Below, piece by piece: positions 1 to 8,912 of a DNA stretch of 46,199 nucleotides (the first letter of the stretch is position 1; every line of letters starts with the position of its first letter). The notes beneath the pieces are model-generated. The model was not told where the DNA came from and ran no database searches. It was given only the letters and a program-made list of their open reading frames with translations. The position numbers and the translations under genes are program-made. Source of the stretch: Planctomycetota bacterium (GTDB lineage Bacteria; Planctomycetota; Planctomycetia; Pirellulales; Pirellulaceae). Location of the stretch: contig JAQBZB010000035.1 of the NCBI GenBank assembly GCA_027622275.1, forward strand, positions 1 through 46,199. The letters run 5' to 3'.

Positions 1-205
1 CGTGGCGGCTGATTTGCGCGGTGTTTTGGGCAACATAGCCGTAACTCTTTTTACAAACGTATGTTTTTAGAATGCTGATCGGTTCATGAATAATCCGGGC
101 TCGGGGCCAGGTGATTGGCGATGAATCGGCGGTCTTTTCGAAGCGGTTTGAGTACACTGGCAACGTCCCGAAGTCATCGATCTCGCGTGAAGCAAGGAAC
201 TCAGC

Positions 206-1366
206 ATGTCGTCCGCACAAGCCCGAAGGTACCAGCTAAGGATCGTTCGAGAAATACCTGTCCGAATTCAGGTGAGCGGCACGGCGCTAGCCGCCGGTGT
301 TTCACGGCGCACGAAGAGCCGGTGGCTAGCGCCATTCCGCTCACTAATTCCTCGAACGGTGCTAACCCTCGTTCTCGTACTCGCCGCTGTCACAACACTC
401 GCGACTGCTCAGGAAACAAACGGCCCGCGTGGTTTGGACCGTTGCGAGATCGTGCCGCAAGCGGGGCATCAGGTGTCGCTACAAATCGACGGTGTCGAAA
501 AGATCCGCTGGCACTACGGCGACCAGTACCCGCGACCTTTCTTCTTTCCGTTCAACGGTCCGTCGGGCACATCGCTGACTCGCATGGGGCATCCTGGGGC
601 ACCAAACCACGACCACCATCAATCCGTCTGGTTCGCCCACAACAAAGTGAATGGACTCGACTTCTGGGCCAACGGCACGGGGACTCAAATTCGCCAGAAG
701 ATGTGGTACGCGTACGAAGATGGCGATGCCGAGGCGATCATGGCGTCGGCGAGCGGTTGGTACGATACCGACGGCAAGGAAGTGATGGAGCAGCAAATCG
801 TCGCGGCGTTGATTCCGCTGCCGGACAACGAACATGCACTTGAAGTCCAAATTACGATGCGTCCGCCGGAGAACGTAGCGACGGTCGAACTTGAGAAGAC
901 GAACTTCGGCTTCTTTGCCGTTCGTGTTGCGAAGACGCTGTCGGCTCACTTCGGCGGTGGGACACTGACGAACAGCGAAGGCCAAGTCGACGAGCAAAAC
1001 ATCTTCGGCAAGCAAGCTCGCTGGATGGACTACAGCGGGCCGGTCGGGGCAGGTCAGGGAAGTGATCGCAAGACGGTGACCGAAGGAATTACCTATTTCG
1101 ACCATCCGAAGAACCCTCGTTATCCGACTTACTGGCACGTTCGCGAGGACGGCTGGATGGGAGCTTCGTTTGGCATGCACGAAGGCATGACGCTCACGAC
1201 GGACGAACCGCTCACGTTGCGATATCTGCTGCACGCGCACTCGGGGGCTTACGATCACGGCAAGGCGGAAGTCGTTCAAAGTGCGTTCGCCGCGCGGCTT
1301 GGCTTCGAAGTGATCAAGGGGACAAGGAAGCATCGGCAGTTCGAAGTCCGCCGAGTCAGCGAGTGA
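206..1366 (+). CDS. PmoA-like (DUF6807) secreted protein
   Basis: The protein (386 aa) matches the PmoA/DUF6807 family common in planctomycetes, usually secreted and of unproven function despite the methane-oxygenase name. The family's histidine-rich stretch HPGAPNHDHHQS is present, followed by VWFAHNKVNGLDFW. A hydrophobic signal segment (VLTLVLVLAAVTTLATAQ) lies at about residues 52-69, unusually far from the N terminus. The ATG at 206 has a good Shine-Dalgarno sequence (AAGGA at 194-198, 7-nt spacer), so I chose it. Residues of about 23-46 are encoded by a palindromic repeat (272-344), which suggests the element inserted between the start and the signal peptide while keeping the frame open. 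A GTG at 359 would give a protein starting directly with the signal peptide, but it lacks a clear ribosome site. Family call is firm; start is uncertain. Confidence 0.8.
   Translation: MSSAQARRYQLRIVREIPVRIQVSGTALAAGVSRRTKSRWLAPFRSLIPRTVLTLVLVLAAVTTLATAQETNGPRGLDRCEIVPQAGHQVSLQIDGVEKIRWHYGDQYPRPFFFPFNGPSGTSLTRMGHPGAPNHDHHQSVWFAHNKVNGLDFWANGTGTQIRQKMWYAYEDGDAEAIMASASGWYDTDGKEVMEQQIVAALIPLPDNEHALEVQITMRPPENVATVELEKTNFGFFAVRVAKTLSAHFGGGTLTNSEGQVDEQNIFGKQARWMDYSGPVGAGQGSDRKTVTEGITYFDHPKNPRYPTYWHVREDGWMGASFGMHEGMTLTTDEPLTLRYLLHAHSGAYDHGKAEVVQSAFAARLGFEVIKGTRKHRQFEVRRVSE
272..344. repeat. GCTAGC-core intergenic-type palindrome, copy A
   Basis: Two 26-nt arms (272-297 and 319-344) are inverted copies with three mismatches, separated by 21 nt. 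Each arm contains the core GGCGCTAGC or its complement. The centre (TTTCACGG) and the flanking CCGGTG resemble copies B (8568-8666) and C (16144-16213). The element is REP-like and could form a strong hairpin. This copy sits inside the open frame of the PmoA-like gene, between its ribosome site and its signal peptide. Confidence 0.8.
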
Positions 1367-1396
1367 GACCGAAGCGCAGCTCAACGCAATAAGTGC

Positions 1397-2558
1397 TTAC
1401 TCGCGGGGCTTTACAAACTTGTGCCGCAGCGGCAATGTCTTCGATGCTGGCGCGTACCAACCGATGGGATTCTTCTTATACGAAGCCTCGTGCAAGTAGA
1501 CGTCGGCTGTCACCTTATCACTGCCGTCCGTAAAGGTGAGCACGCGGCTGAGCGGATGCGAGCCGCTATGATGTTGCGTCAGCGCGGCAACCTGCAAGAA
1601 GCCGACGCCCCAGCGAGTTTCGGTAATCGTCTTGTCGCCGAAATTGTCGTCGGGGCCTTTCACGTGGGTGTGCCCGCCGATCCACAAGTCGATCGCGCCG
1701 CGGCCATGCCGTTGATGAAAGGCATCAAGAAAATCCTCGAACGCGTGGGCGTCTTTCGTGTATTGAAAGTCCGCGGGATCATCCTTCTCGATGATGTAGT
1801 ACAGGTACGATGATCCTTCGGCCCCGCCGCTGCTGCCGTGGTAGCGCGGAGATCCTTCGCCGCGCCTCGAGCCGACGGTCGTGTCGCGGAGCACATGGTG
1901 GTGCATCGTGATGATGATCTTGTCTTGGTTCGCCAGCACTTGCTGCTTCCACCAATTGAACGTATCGCGAGTCACCGCCCCCGGCGGATAGCCGCCCGAA
2001 TTAGCGTCTTTGCTGTGCCCCCGTCCGACGGGCGTCGGCGCGTCGTTGCGATCGGCCAGCATCAGAAACAGAATGTTGCCCGCCGTAAAGCGATATCGCT
2101 CCCAAGTCCCCTCGACCGGAAAGGGCCGGCGCTGCGGATCGACGCCGGAGAATTGCGTATTCTCGCCCAACGGGTCTCCCCACTTCTGAAACCACGATCC
2201 CGGACCATGATCATAATAAGGCGCGTCGTGATTCCCCGGCACGTTATAGACTTGTTCGCGACGATGCTTGGTCATCGCGGCGTATTGTCGAATCAACTCT
2301 TGGCCGTCTTCATCGCCCGGCGGCGTCTGGTTGGCCGACAAGTCCCCCGCATCGATCATGATGTTCCACTCGAATGCCGGGCGCACCTGGCTCGCGCCCT
2401 TCCGATTGCCGGATCGCTTTCGCCAAGCTCTCGCGCCCGCGCCGGCTCTCGGCCGGAACGTGGGAGCAGCTTGTCGCCCACACACGAAACTCGTTGGCCG
2501 CGTCCGCTGCAACGGCACCCTGTGTCAGCACGAGGGACGCGAGCACAGCGGCGATCAT
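1397..2558 (-). CDS. Secreted metallophosphoesterase, interrupted by a frameshift
   Basis: This is a calcineurin-like phosphoesterase with a signal peptide, but it is split over two frames. The N-terminal part starts at the ATG at 2558 (MIAAVLASLVLTQGAVAADA, then EFRVWATSCSHVPAESRRG and RESLAKAIRQSEG). The rest, from about 2377 down to 1397, continues in another frame and carries the metal-binding motifs: DAGDLSAN, GNHDAP, an HHH near TMHHHVL, and GGHTHVKG. Removing one base from the GGG at 2379-2381 (CCC in the gene) joins the two parts smoothly as ...EPGAPAFEWNIMIDAGD. Without the shift the product would be about 386 aa. A palindromic repeat (2581-2634) lies just upstream. The gene is either a recent pseudogene or carries a sequencing error. 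The substrate cannot be told from sequence. Confidence 0.8.
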
Positions 2559-2580
2559 TCGGAATCGGTTCGGAAACAAA

Positions 2581-2634
2581 TGTAGGCCGCACACTCCGTG
2601 TGCGGAATTCGGCACACGGAGTGTGCCGTCTACA
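2581..2634. repeat. TGTAG/ACTCCGTG palindromic repeat
   Basis: Arms 2581-2603 and 2612-2634 (23 nt each) are inverted copies with two mismatches around an 8-nt centre. Each arm contains GCACACTCCGTGTGC, itself a palindrome, so alternative hairpins are possible. The element sits 22 nt upstream of the metallophosphoesterase start and 22 nt downstream of the stop of the next gene (2656-3348), both on the minus strand. It may act as a terminator or RNA-processing element, or be a parasitic repeat. Confidence 0.8.
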
Positions 2635-2655
2635 GTTTTGCAATCGCGGGTCGCG

Positions 2656-3348
2656 CTAGATCCGTGACGTTCGTCGTAGCTGGGCGACAAGCTCATCGTA
2701 TCCGGTGATATTGTTGGGTGACAGTGAAACATTTTGTGGGCTATTCAGTCGGTAGAGATTTGAGTAATCAGGCAGTTCAGGGATCAAGCAGCACCACCTT
2801 TTGAACGACCGCATCGCAACGATCGCTTTGCCTCGATTCATTGCCTCTCGGACTAGATGGGCGGTGTACGCCGATGATTTGAACCAGCCATCCGGCGAGA
2901 CTGATTTCGGAATCGGCTTGAACCTCCTGGAGTGGTAAGGAAACAGTTCCACACAAAACAAATTCTGCGAGACCGCTTCGAGCCCGCAGTCGTTAATCAG
3001 CCACTTGCATTTGCGTCGCCACCAGCCGGCACCAGGCGACTCCTCGAAACGCGGGTCAAGAAAGTAGTGCGGGTATTCCAGCTTCGCATGCGTTAGGTTC
3101 TTGCGAATTGCGTCGGTGAACGCAGCGTCCGTGTACCACTTGTCATCCGGCGGCGAGTAGCCAGGGTTCAGGCCGAGCACGCAGACATTTGCTTTGGCTC
3201 TGCCGAAGAATGGCTCCGGAAGCAGATGCGTCTGGAGAACGGCGTCTGGCGTGCCGACACGAGCCGTGTTGTAGGCATCTACAACGGCGCGATCACACGG
3301 CAAGACGTATGGTGCTGTATCCGGAAGATCGTGCCAAGGGTTCTTCAT
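2656..3348 (-). CDS. Uracil-DNA-glycosylase-fold protein of unknown substrate
   Basis: The 230-aa protein is soluble with no signal peptide. It has VLGLNPGYSPPDD at about residues 57-69, which resembles motif 1 (GxNPG type) of the Mug/TDG branch of the uracil-DNA glycosylase superfamily. Near the C terminus LSPNN (about 209-213) is in the right place for the second loop (HPSP-like). Between them are many aromatic residues and a run of lysine and arginine. The order motif 1 then motif 2 over about 150 residues fits the superfamily, but a catalytic residue cannot be assigned with certainty. It may be a base-excision repair enzyme or a non-catalytic relative. It is monocistronic as far as I can see, with a GC-rich palindrome after the stop codon. 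Treat as a fold-level call. Confidence 0.55.
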   Translation of the reverse strand: MKNPWHDLPDTAPYVLPCDRAVVDAYNTARVGTPDAVLQTHLLPEPFFGRAKANVCVLGLNPGYSPPDDKWYTDAAFTDAIRKNLTHAKLEYPHYFLDPRFEESPGAGWWRRKCKWLINDCGLEAVSQNLFCVELFPYHSRRFKPIPKSVSPDGWFKSSAYTAHLVREAMNRGKAIVAMRSFKRWCCLIPELPDYSNLYRLNSPQNVSLSPNNITGYDELVAQLRRTSRI

Positions 3349-3425
3349 TGCGTTTTTAGCACCGTCGAAATGGTCAATCCTACCTCGACTGCGACGGCAA
3401 TTCGAGCAGCCTGTCGCGAGTCGCT

Positions 3426-4586
3426 TTAGTCAATGACATTCGCGGGCTTAGGGGGCGGAGGAGGTGGGGCGTTTGGGTCGGGGGGAGGCGGAGGCGGAGG
3501 CTGTGGTCCGAAGAGAATTGAGCCGCCAAGGTGCGTCGTGTATTCCCACCCCTCGCCGACCGGTTCCCAGCCGGAGAGCAATCCCGCTTGAGCGCTCATC
3601 GCGCGCGCCGCGAGATAGACTTCGTAGCTGTCCGGCAGCACAATGAAGCGGGCGTAGTACTTGCTCTTGTCCAGTACGAACAGCGCCCGTTGAAAACGTG
3701 AACGCGGCCGCAAGATTTCCGCCTCGTCGGCCCCGGCGTTTTCCTTGGGGATGAATTTCAGCCGGGGATAGATGCCGTCGGCATAGATCTCCACTTCAAA
3801 GAAATCGTCCCCTAATCGACGATTCGACTTCTTGAAATCGTTCATGAACTTCTCGACGTTCACGCCGACCGTGGGGCCGCCATCCAATCGTCGAGCGCCC
3901 ACGAAAAACTCCACCTGCTTGCGGATGATTTCACGCAAGTCGTCCGCGGCAATCGGATAGACGCGATTGTTCGTGCAGAGAAAGGTCACTTCTCGCGCGC
4001 CATCCGGCGCGGGGCGAGGATCGGGCAGCGTGACGATCTTTGGCGGTGGAGCTTTCTGGACGCGCGTCTCGTCTAGCATCGCCTTGAGCGTCGCCTCATC
4101 GGCCAACGCCTTGTTGAGTTCCGCTTGCAGTGCTTCATGCTGGACCTTGTCATCGGCCATCTCTTCGATCTTTTTCTTGATCGCATCCGCCTCCTTTGTA
4201 TCCGCTTCGATCTTCAATGCGAACTGATTCGCGACCTCGTTCTCTTGCTGGAGCTTGGCCTGATTCTCGTCCACCTGACGCCGGAGATCGGCAAGTTGGA
4301 CCTGAATCGCGCTATCATCAACGGGCTTCAAGTCGCCTAACTGCGTCTCAATCGCGGCGCGCTGTTCCTTGGTGAGCAACAGCTTGCCCCTCGCGGCTTC
4401 TACCATGGCCGGATCGACGACGTCGGAATCCGAGATCCGGCTGACGGCGTCTTTCACACCCAATTGCGTGGCGATCAGGACCATGATCAGAACCCCCACC
4501 ACGTTGGTCAACGTGTCCATTAGCGAGTCGAGTCCACCGCCGTCGTCTTCCTCTTTCCGGGGTTTGCGTTGCATGCTCGTGATCAC
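3426..4586 (-). CDS. ExbD/TolR-like protein with coiled coil and proline-rich tail
   Basis: Third gene of the channel operon (386 aa). One N-terminal membrane helix (about residues 21-42, LMDTLTNVVGVLIMVLIATQ) carries an Asp (D24) at its start, where ExbD/TolR/MotB have the proton-pathway Asp. A long charged coiled coil follows (about 60-170), then a periplasmic alpha/beta domain, then a proline-rich tail (about 364-380). The GTG at 4586 lies 2 nt after the stop of the previous gene, which suggests coupling; an ATG at 4574 (MQRKPRKEED) is an equally good start. No OmpA peptidoglycan-binding domain is seen, so it is not a standard MotB or ZorB. Likely function: stator-like partner that transmits proton flow to a periplasmic or envelope target, which is unknown. 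Confidence 0.7.
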   Translation of the reverse strand: MITSMQRKPRKEEDDGGGLDSLMDTLTNVVGVLIMVLIATQLGVKDAVSRISDSDVVDPAMVEAARGKLLLTKEQRAAIETQLGDLKPVDDSAIQVQLADLRRQVDENQAKLQQENEVANQFALKIEADTKEADAIKKKIEEMADDKVQHEALQAELNKALADEATLKAMLDETRVQKAPPPKIVTLPDPRPAPDGAREVTFLCTNNRVYPIAADDLREIIRKQVEFFVGARRLDGGPTVGVNVEKFMNDFKKSNRRLGDDFFEVEIYADGIYPRLKFIPKENAGADEAEILRPRSRFQRALFVLDKSKYYARFIVLPDSYEVYLAARAMSAQAGLLSGWEPVGEGWEYTTHLGGSILFGPQPPPPPPPDPNAPPPPPPKPANVID

Positions 4587-4588
4587 CG

Positions 4589-5413
4589 CTACTTGTTTCT
4601 GAAATGCTGGAAGTCCAACCGGCCGCTGCCAACGGCCGGCAACTTGCCGTTACGCACATTGTGTTGGTCGCAGAGTGCCTTGACCAATTGATAGGTTGCC
4701 AGGCTATCGCTCCGCAGCAGGAAGATGATCGTCTGGCTGCTGTCGTTCGCCACCTTTACGAGCAAGGCCACGAACTTCTCGTTGGCCGCGATTTCGGCGC
4801 TGCGAATCGTCAGCGGCGGTTCTTCGATGTGCAGCACGATCGTCGCGGCGGTACACTCGACAAAGTTCGGCGTAAAACTCAAGCCGGTGCCGCCGGGAAG
4901 CACCGACACTTGAGCCTCCTCCGGCGGCTTTTGCCTTTCGTCCAAGCTGCGTTGCAAGACGGCTAAACGCTCTTTGACCGCGGCCAATTGCGCCTGCTTG
5001 TCCGCGACGGTTTCACGTTGCCCTGGCGGGATCTCGGGAATGACGATCTTGATCTTCTTCTGCTCCTCGACCCTTTTTTGCGCGTCGGCAAGCTCTTTGA
5101 TAAGAGCCTCGAGTTCCGCCCGTGTCTTAACCAGTTCGTTCTGGCGGCTGCCGGCGTTATCCAGCAACTTGGCTTTCTCCTGTTCGAGTCGAATCGACAT
5201 CTGCTCCACGGCGTCTTCTGCCGCCGCCAATTCCTTCTGGATGTGCTCCATGGCGATCGCGTTCTCGACCGCCTCTTTCACGTCATCCTGGTTCATCTGC
5301 CCCAAAGTGACGGCCGCGATCATCAGCGTCAGCACGCCGATGATCGCGCAGATAACGCTGAGAAACGGGAACAGCGAAACGTCGTCGTCTTCGGGAAGTG
5401 GTCGTCGAGCCAT
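4589..5413 (-). CDS. ExbD-like coiled-coil membrane protein lacking the transmembrane Asp
   Basis: Second gene of the channel operon (274 aa). Residues 1-13 are charged and cytoplasmic; one membrane helix (about 14-38, LFPFLSVICAIIGVLTLMIA) follows, then a coiled coil (about 45-130), then a C-terminal alpha/beta domain. The helix aligns by position with the ExbD/TolR helix but has Ser or Leu where the proton-carrying Asp is expected. It is therefore probably a structural partner of the Asp-bearing protein encoded next (3426-4586). Its start is 3 nt after the stop of the ExbB-like gene, so the three genes are very likely co-transcribed and translationally coupled. Its role is inferred from topology and context, not from a close named homologue. 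Confidence 0.65.
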   Translation of the reverse strand: MARRPLPEDDDVSLFPFLSVICAIIGVLTLMIAAVTLGQMNQDDVKEAVENAIAMEHIQKELAAAEDAVEQMSIRLEQEKAKLLDNAGSRQNELVKTRAELEALIKELADAQKRVEEQKKIKIVIPEIPPGQRETVADKQAQLAAVKERLAVLQRSLDERQKPPEEAQVSVLPGGTGLSFTPNFVECTAATIVLHIEEPPLTIRSAEIAANEKFVALLVKVANDSSQTIIFLLRSDSLATYQLVKALCDQHNVRNGKLPAVGSGRLDFQHFRNK

Positions 5414-5416
5414 GAT

Positions 5417-7087
5417 CTAGCGTCGTCCCTTACGTTTCTTGCCGCCAAACCAACCACGAGGCTCCGGCGCCACCTGCTGAACGACAACTTGCTTTCCGTT
5501 CAACGATTCGAGCACGCTGCTCAACTCGGTGAGCCCACGTTCCAAGCCGGCAAAGTGTGTTTGGAGTGCCGCCGTCGAACCGGAAACCGATTTCGTCACA
5601 TCGCTCTGCATCGCCGCGGCTTGGCCGCCGAGATCGGCCAAAGCTCTTTGGATCTCCACCGCGGATACGTTCATCTCCTGAAGTTGCCGCTGTAGCAGAG
5701 TGGTGTGCTCAACGTATTGCTGCTTGAAGCTGGCGAGTTGTTGTTCCTGCTGCTCCTTCATCTTGGTGTTGATGTCGGTCCAGCCCTTGGCCACTTGCGT
5801 GGTCAGTTTCGAACCGATGGCATCGAGCTTTTGCAGCCAGTTCTCCAACTCGGCGTGGTGCGTCCCCATCGCCGCTTCGACGGCTTCGCGGAAGATTTTG
5901 GCGTCGCCGCCAAAACCACCTCCGGCTCCGCGCTCGGCGCCCCCTTCGCGGCCATCGTTCAATCGTCGCAGCAAGTTTTCGTTGCAGTATTCGTCGGCGA
6001 TCGTCACCAGCCCCTCTTCGCTCTTTTGCATCGCCGAAGTCGGTATCTTGACGAGCATGCTCATGACCAATGCCAGCAAGGTGGTATCGAACGCGACTCC
6101 CAGTCCGCCGAAAACGCTTTTCATCGAGTCGGTAACGGCCGATACGTCGGCGGCGTTTTCGAGCGTGGACGACAAGCCGCTGACCGCGCTGCTGACGCCC
6201 ATCACGGTGCCGATGAAACCAAGAATCGGCATGGCCCAGATGAAGACCTTGATGATCGTATAGCTGCCGGCGACGTTGCTGGCGTCGATCGTCGATTGCG
6301 ATTCCATCATCGTGACGGTTTCCGCCGCGCTTTTGCGCACCCGAAAGTGCTCGATGCCGCGCAGCACGCGATTCACCAGAATGCTGTCACGAGCTTCGCC
6401 CGGCAGGCTATGAATGTGAGCGACAAACTTGTCGAGCGACGAAAGCGTAATCTCGTGCGAGATCTCGGTTGGCAACAAGTCCAACAGCATCGCCGATTTT
6501 TGTTGAGCCAACTGCCGCGACTTGATGAACAAGATGGCGAACGACCAGCACATCAATAGCGTCGTCGGAAAGTTGATGCTGAAGCTGTCCCAAAACAACT
6601 TGCCGGCCCGCACGTTCGACATCCACAGCGGATAGAGCAATCCAAAAATGGCCACCGCGCCGATCAAGCCAATTACGCCGCTGGTGATGAGACTGACGTC
6701 GCTGCCGTCCGACGAATGACTCGCGCCATGGCTCGGTGCCGGCACCGCCCGCTCCGCAATCGGTTTAGGGATCGTCTTCGTCGGCTTGGCCGCGCTAATC
6801 TTCGGCTTGTCGGCAGGCGTCTGTATCGCCGGGCCTTTCGCCGGCTGCGGCTGAGTTGTCGCGCCACCAACATTGATATTCGGAAAGCCCGCCGGCGCGG
6901 ATGCGGCACCAGCGTCGCCGGCCAAAGAATCCAGCGGGCTGTTGTCCGACAACCCCAGGTCAACGCCGGAAGGAACGGGAAGCACGAAGGTGTGTTTGCA
7001 ATACGGGCAGCGGCACTTCTTGCCCGCCTGCTCTTCGCGAACCTTCAGCGACTTGCTGCAGTGAGGACAGGTGAGCTTGAAATACAT
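5417..7087 (-). CDS. MotA/TolQ/ExbB proton-channel protein with N-terminal zinc ribbon
   Basis: First gene of the operon (556 aa). It begins with a small zinc ribbon (C7-x2-C10 and C27-x2-C30, the MJ0042 type), followed by a low-complexity Ala/Pro linker (about 50-125). Membrane helices are seen at about 135-156, 172-189, 277-303 and 327-347. The last two, with AMPILGFIGTVMGVSSAV and GLGVAFDTTLLALVMSML, are the conserved MotA/TolQ/ExbB core. A coiled-coil tail (about 400-540) and a basic C terminus follow. The family forms pentameric inner-membrane channels that use proton flow to drive a partner protein; here the partners are the two ExbD-like proteins downstream. The fused zinc ribbon is unusual for Tol or Exb systems. 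Function of the complex is unknown. Confidence 0.8.
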   Translation of the reverse strand: MYFKLTCPHCSKSLKVREEQAGKKCRCPYCKHTFVLPVPSGVDLGLSDNSPLDSLAGDAGAASAPAGFPNINVGGATTQPQPAKGPAIQTPADKPKISAAKPTKTIPKPIAERAVPAPSHGASHSSDGSDVSLITSGVIGLIGAVAIFGLLYPLWMSNVRAGKLFWDSFSINFPTTLLMCWSFAILFIKSRQLAQQKSAMLLDLLPTEISHEITLSSLDKFVAHIHSLPGEARDSILVNRVLRGIEHFRVRKSAAETVTMMESQSTIDASNVAGSYTIIKVFIWAMPILGFIGTVMGVSSAVSGLSSTLENAADVSAVTDSMKSVFGGLGVAFDTTLLALVMSMLVKIPTSAMQKSEEGLVTIADEYCNENLLRRLNDGREGGAERGAGGGFGGDAKIFREAVEAAMGTHHAELENWLQKLDAIGSKLTTQVAKGWTDINTKMKEQQEQQLASFKQQYVEHTTLLQRQLQEMNVSAVEIQRALADLGGQAAAMQSDVTKSVSGSTAALQTHFAGLERGLTELSSVLESLNGKQVVVQQVAPEPRGWFGGKKRKGRR

Positions 7088-7582
7088 GGGAATTCCGAGG
7101 AAACCAGGGCAACTTGATATCGAACATGGTCAACACGTCAGCCTACATGGTCACTAAAATTCCGCGACCTTGCAAGCGACCTCACAGACTTCCGAGGCAG
7201 CATTGGCAGGGTCAGTCAGAATGAACGGCACCAGGACTCGAACGCCCGTTCCAACTCAGCAACTCGCCTCGCGTCTTCACTTGCCAGGTTACGCTGTCGG
7301 CCGCGAGCCCGCTGCGAAGCCGATGTTCCACTTGCCAGTATCGCAAACCATTGAATCGAGGGCATCGGTTCTTTCCCGCACGGATTCGGGTGACAAGTCG
7401 AAACTCACGCTGGCAGCCTAGTATCGATCGTGAAGAATGCACCGTCAAACGGCCTGCCGCTTCTCGTCGGCCATTACCACTTTCCCGGCAACACGCCTGA
7501 CTTGCCCGCTGATCTTCATTAGAATGACACGTAACGCGATGCTCTCTACCTCCCCAGACCACCTATAGCTGGAGCTTTGCCG
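7088..7582. other. Gene-poor stretch between ExbB-like and DUF4058 genes
   Basis: About 495 nt. It must hold the promoter of the channel operon (leftward) and of the DUF4058 gene (rightward), but I could not pick out convincing -35/-10 pairs. No frame looks like a real protein. A short tRNA T-arm-like string near 7230-7250 does not extend into a full tRNA. Confidence 0.5.
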
Positions 7583-8371
7583 ATGAACAGTCCCTTTCCG
7601 GGCATGGACCCGTATTTGGAAAAGCACTGGCGCGACGTGCATCATCACTTGATCACGTACACGCACGACCAAATTCAGGGACGGCTGCCATCCGATCTGC
7701 GGGCACGCGTGGAAGAGCGGATGTTTGTCGATGCGGACGTGCGGGAAAATCGCGGCATCTATCCCGAAGTGCGTGTTGTCGAAAGAGGCTCGACGCATGC
7801 GGTGGCGCTCGCCGCTGAAACGGACATCGCCTTGGCCGAGCCGCTCGTCATCCGCTTGGGCGACGAGCCGGCGTCGCAGGGGTTCATCGAAATCATTGAC
7901 GTGGGTTCGGGCAATCGTCTCGTGACGGTCATCGAATTCATCAGCCCATCGAACAAAGTTCCGGGACGAGGCCAGGATCTATACTTCCGCAAGCAGGAGG
8001 AATGCATCGCCGCTGGCGTCAGCCTGGTCGAGATCGACTTGACGCGGACGGGCGAGCGAGCCCTGTCGTACTCTTCGTATCGCATCCCGCCGTCGCATCG
8101 CACGACGTACCAGATCTGTGTGCGGCGCGGCTACGAATCCGGGGCCGTCGAGGTGTACCGCGTGCCGCTCGAAGAGCCGCTGCCGGCGATCCGCATCCCG
8201 TTGCGGGAAACAGACCCGGACGTGCCGCTGCAAATCCAGCCGCTGATCGACCAATGCTACCGCAACGGCCGCTACGACGACCTCGACTACAAAGCAGATC
8301 CCGTCCCGCCGCTGAATGCCTCGGACGCCGCTTGGGCCGACGAACTGTTGCGGTCGATGGGACTGCGCTGA
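7583..8371 (+). CDS. DUF4058 family protein
   Basis: The protein (262 aa) begins MNSPFPGMDPYLEKHWRD, the hallmark N terminus of DUF4058, and continues with VHHHLITYTHDQIQ and RLPSDLRARVEERM. The VIEFISPSNKVPGRG stretch is also typical and resembles the core of PD-(D/E)xK-like folds, but no catalytic assignment is safe. The length is normal for the family. I chose the ATG at 7583 because GGAG at 7571-7574 sits 8 nt upstream; a TTG two codons earlier is less likely. DUF4058 is abundant in planctomycetes and cyanobacteria and has no established role. It is soluble with no signal peptide, and seems monocistronic. Confidence 0.88.
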   Translation: MNSPFPGMDPYLEKHWRDVHHHLITYTHDQIQGRLPSDLRARVEERMFVDADVRENRGIYPEVRVVERGSTHAVALAAETDIALAEPLVIRLGDEPASQGFIEIIDVGSGNRLVTVIEFISPSNKVPGRGQDLYFRKQEECIAAGVSLVEIDLTRTGERALSYSSYRIPPSHRTTYQICVRRGYESGAVEVYRVPLEEPLPAIRIPLRETDPDVPLQIQPLIDQCYRNGRYDDLDYKADPVPPLNASDAAWADELLRSMGLR

Positions 8372-8567
8372 ACGACAACCTGTAATTCGCAATGGTGGGA
8401 ATCCGGGGAACATCTGTCTCCTGGGTGTCACCGCGCGGATCGACGAGGCGGAGCGTCGCGAACAGTCCCCATCTCGAATGGTACTTGGAACTGCGTGGAT
8501 CGCACGTCACTCACTTCAGCAAAGGTGGACTCTCTTATGAAAGATCGCATCGTTAGGAGTTGTACGG

Positions 8568-8666
8568 AAATAAGTTGCCGAATCAACGAGTGGCGGTAGG
8601 GCGCAAGCCCTCCGGTTTCACGGCACCGGACGGCTCGCGCCGTTCCGCTAAATCGGTAACTTATTT
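8568..8666. repeat. GCTAGC-type palindromic repeat, copy B
   Basis: Outer arms 8568-8581 and 8653-8666 (14 nt) are inverted copies with one mismatch that is a G-U pair in RNA. Inside are two smaller hairpins (GGGCGCAAGCCC and ACGGCTCGCGCCGT) around a CCGGTTTCACGGCACCGG centre shared with copies A and C. The layout is cruciform-like, in an intergenic region. Confidence 0.7.
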
Positions 8667-8894
8667 GCGGGCGAGGCCTTACTGTCCTCATCTCCGTCGC
8701 AACAACGTGGGGAATCTTGCAGGCTGCTCCTCAGCCCACGCAAGTGCTTGAGGTCGATCGGTTGATCGTCAGGAAAGAGCTGATCGTGTCCGACACGGGC
8801 CAGCCGTGGGAGGAGGGTTACGAAGCACATCAGATTCCGCGCGGATCCCGTGAAGTTCTCAGGCCGGCGTTGCCACTTCATCCGTCGCACGGTA

Positions 8895-8912
8895 ATATTG
8901 CGATAGCAATAT
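8895..8912. promoter_or_regulatory. Perfect palindrome, probable TA operator
   Basis: ATATTGC and GCAATAT flank GATA, a perfect dyad with 7-nt arms ending 26 nt before the ATG at 8939. TA antitoxins of the XRE type normally bind such dyads and repress their own operon, so this is the likely binding site of the antitoxin encoded at 9241-9600. The assignment comes from position and symmetry. Confidence 0.5.

Noticed and set aside
3426-7087. Zorya anti-phage system
   Set aside because: There is no OmpA-type ZorB domain and no ZorC, ZorD or ZorE partner; the coiled-coil MotA similarity alone is not enough.
7225-7250. String on the minus strand resembling a tRNA T-arm (GTTCGAGTCCTGG)
   Set aside because: No five-base stem pairs around it and no acceptor, D or anticodon arm could be fitted, so it is not a tRNA gene.
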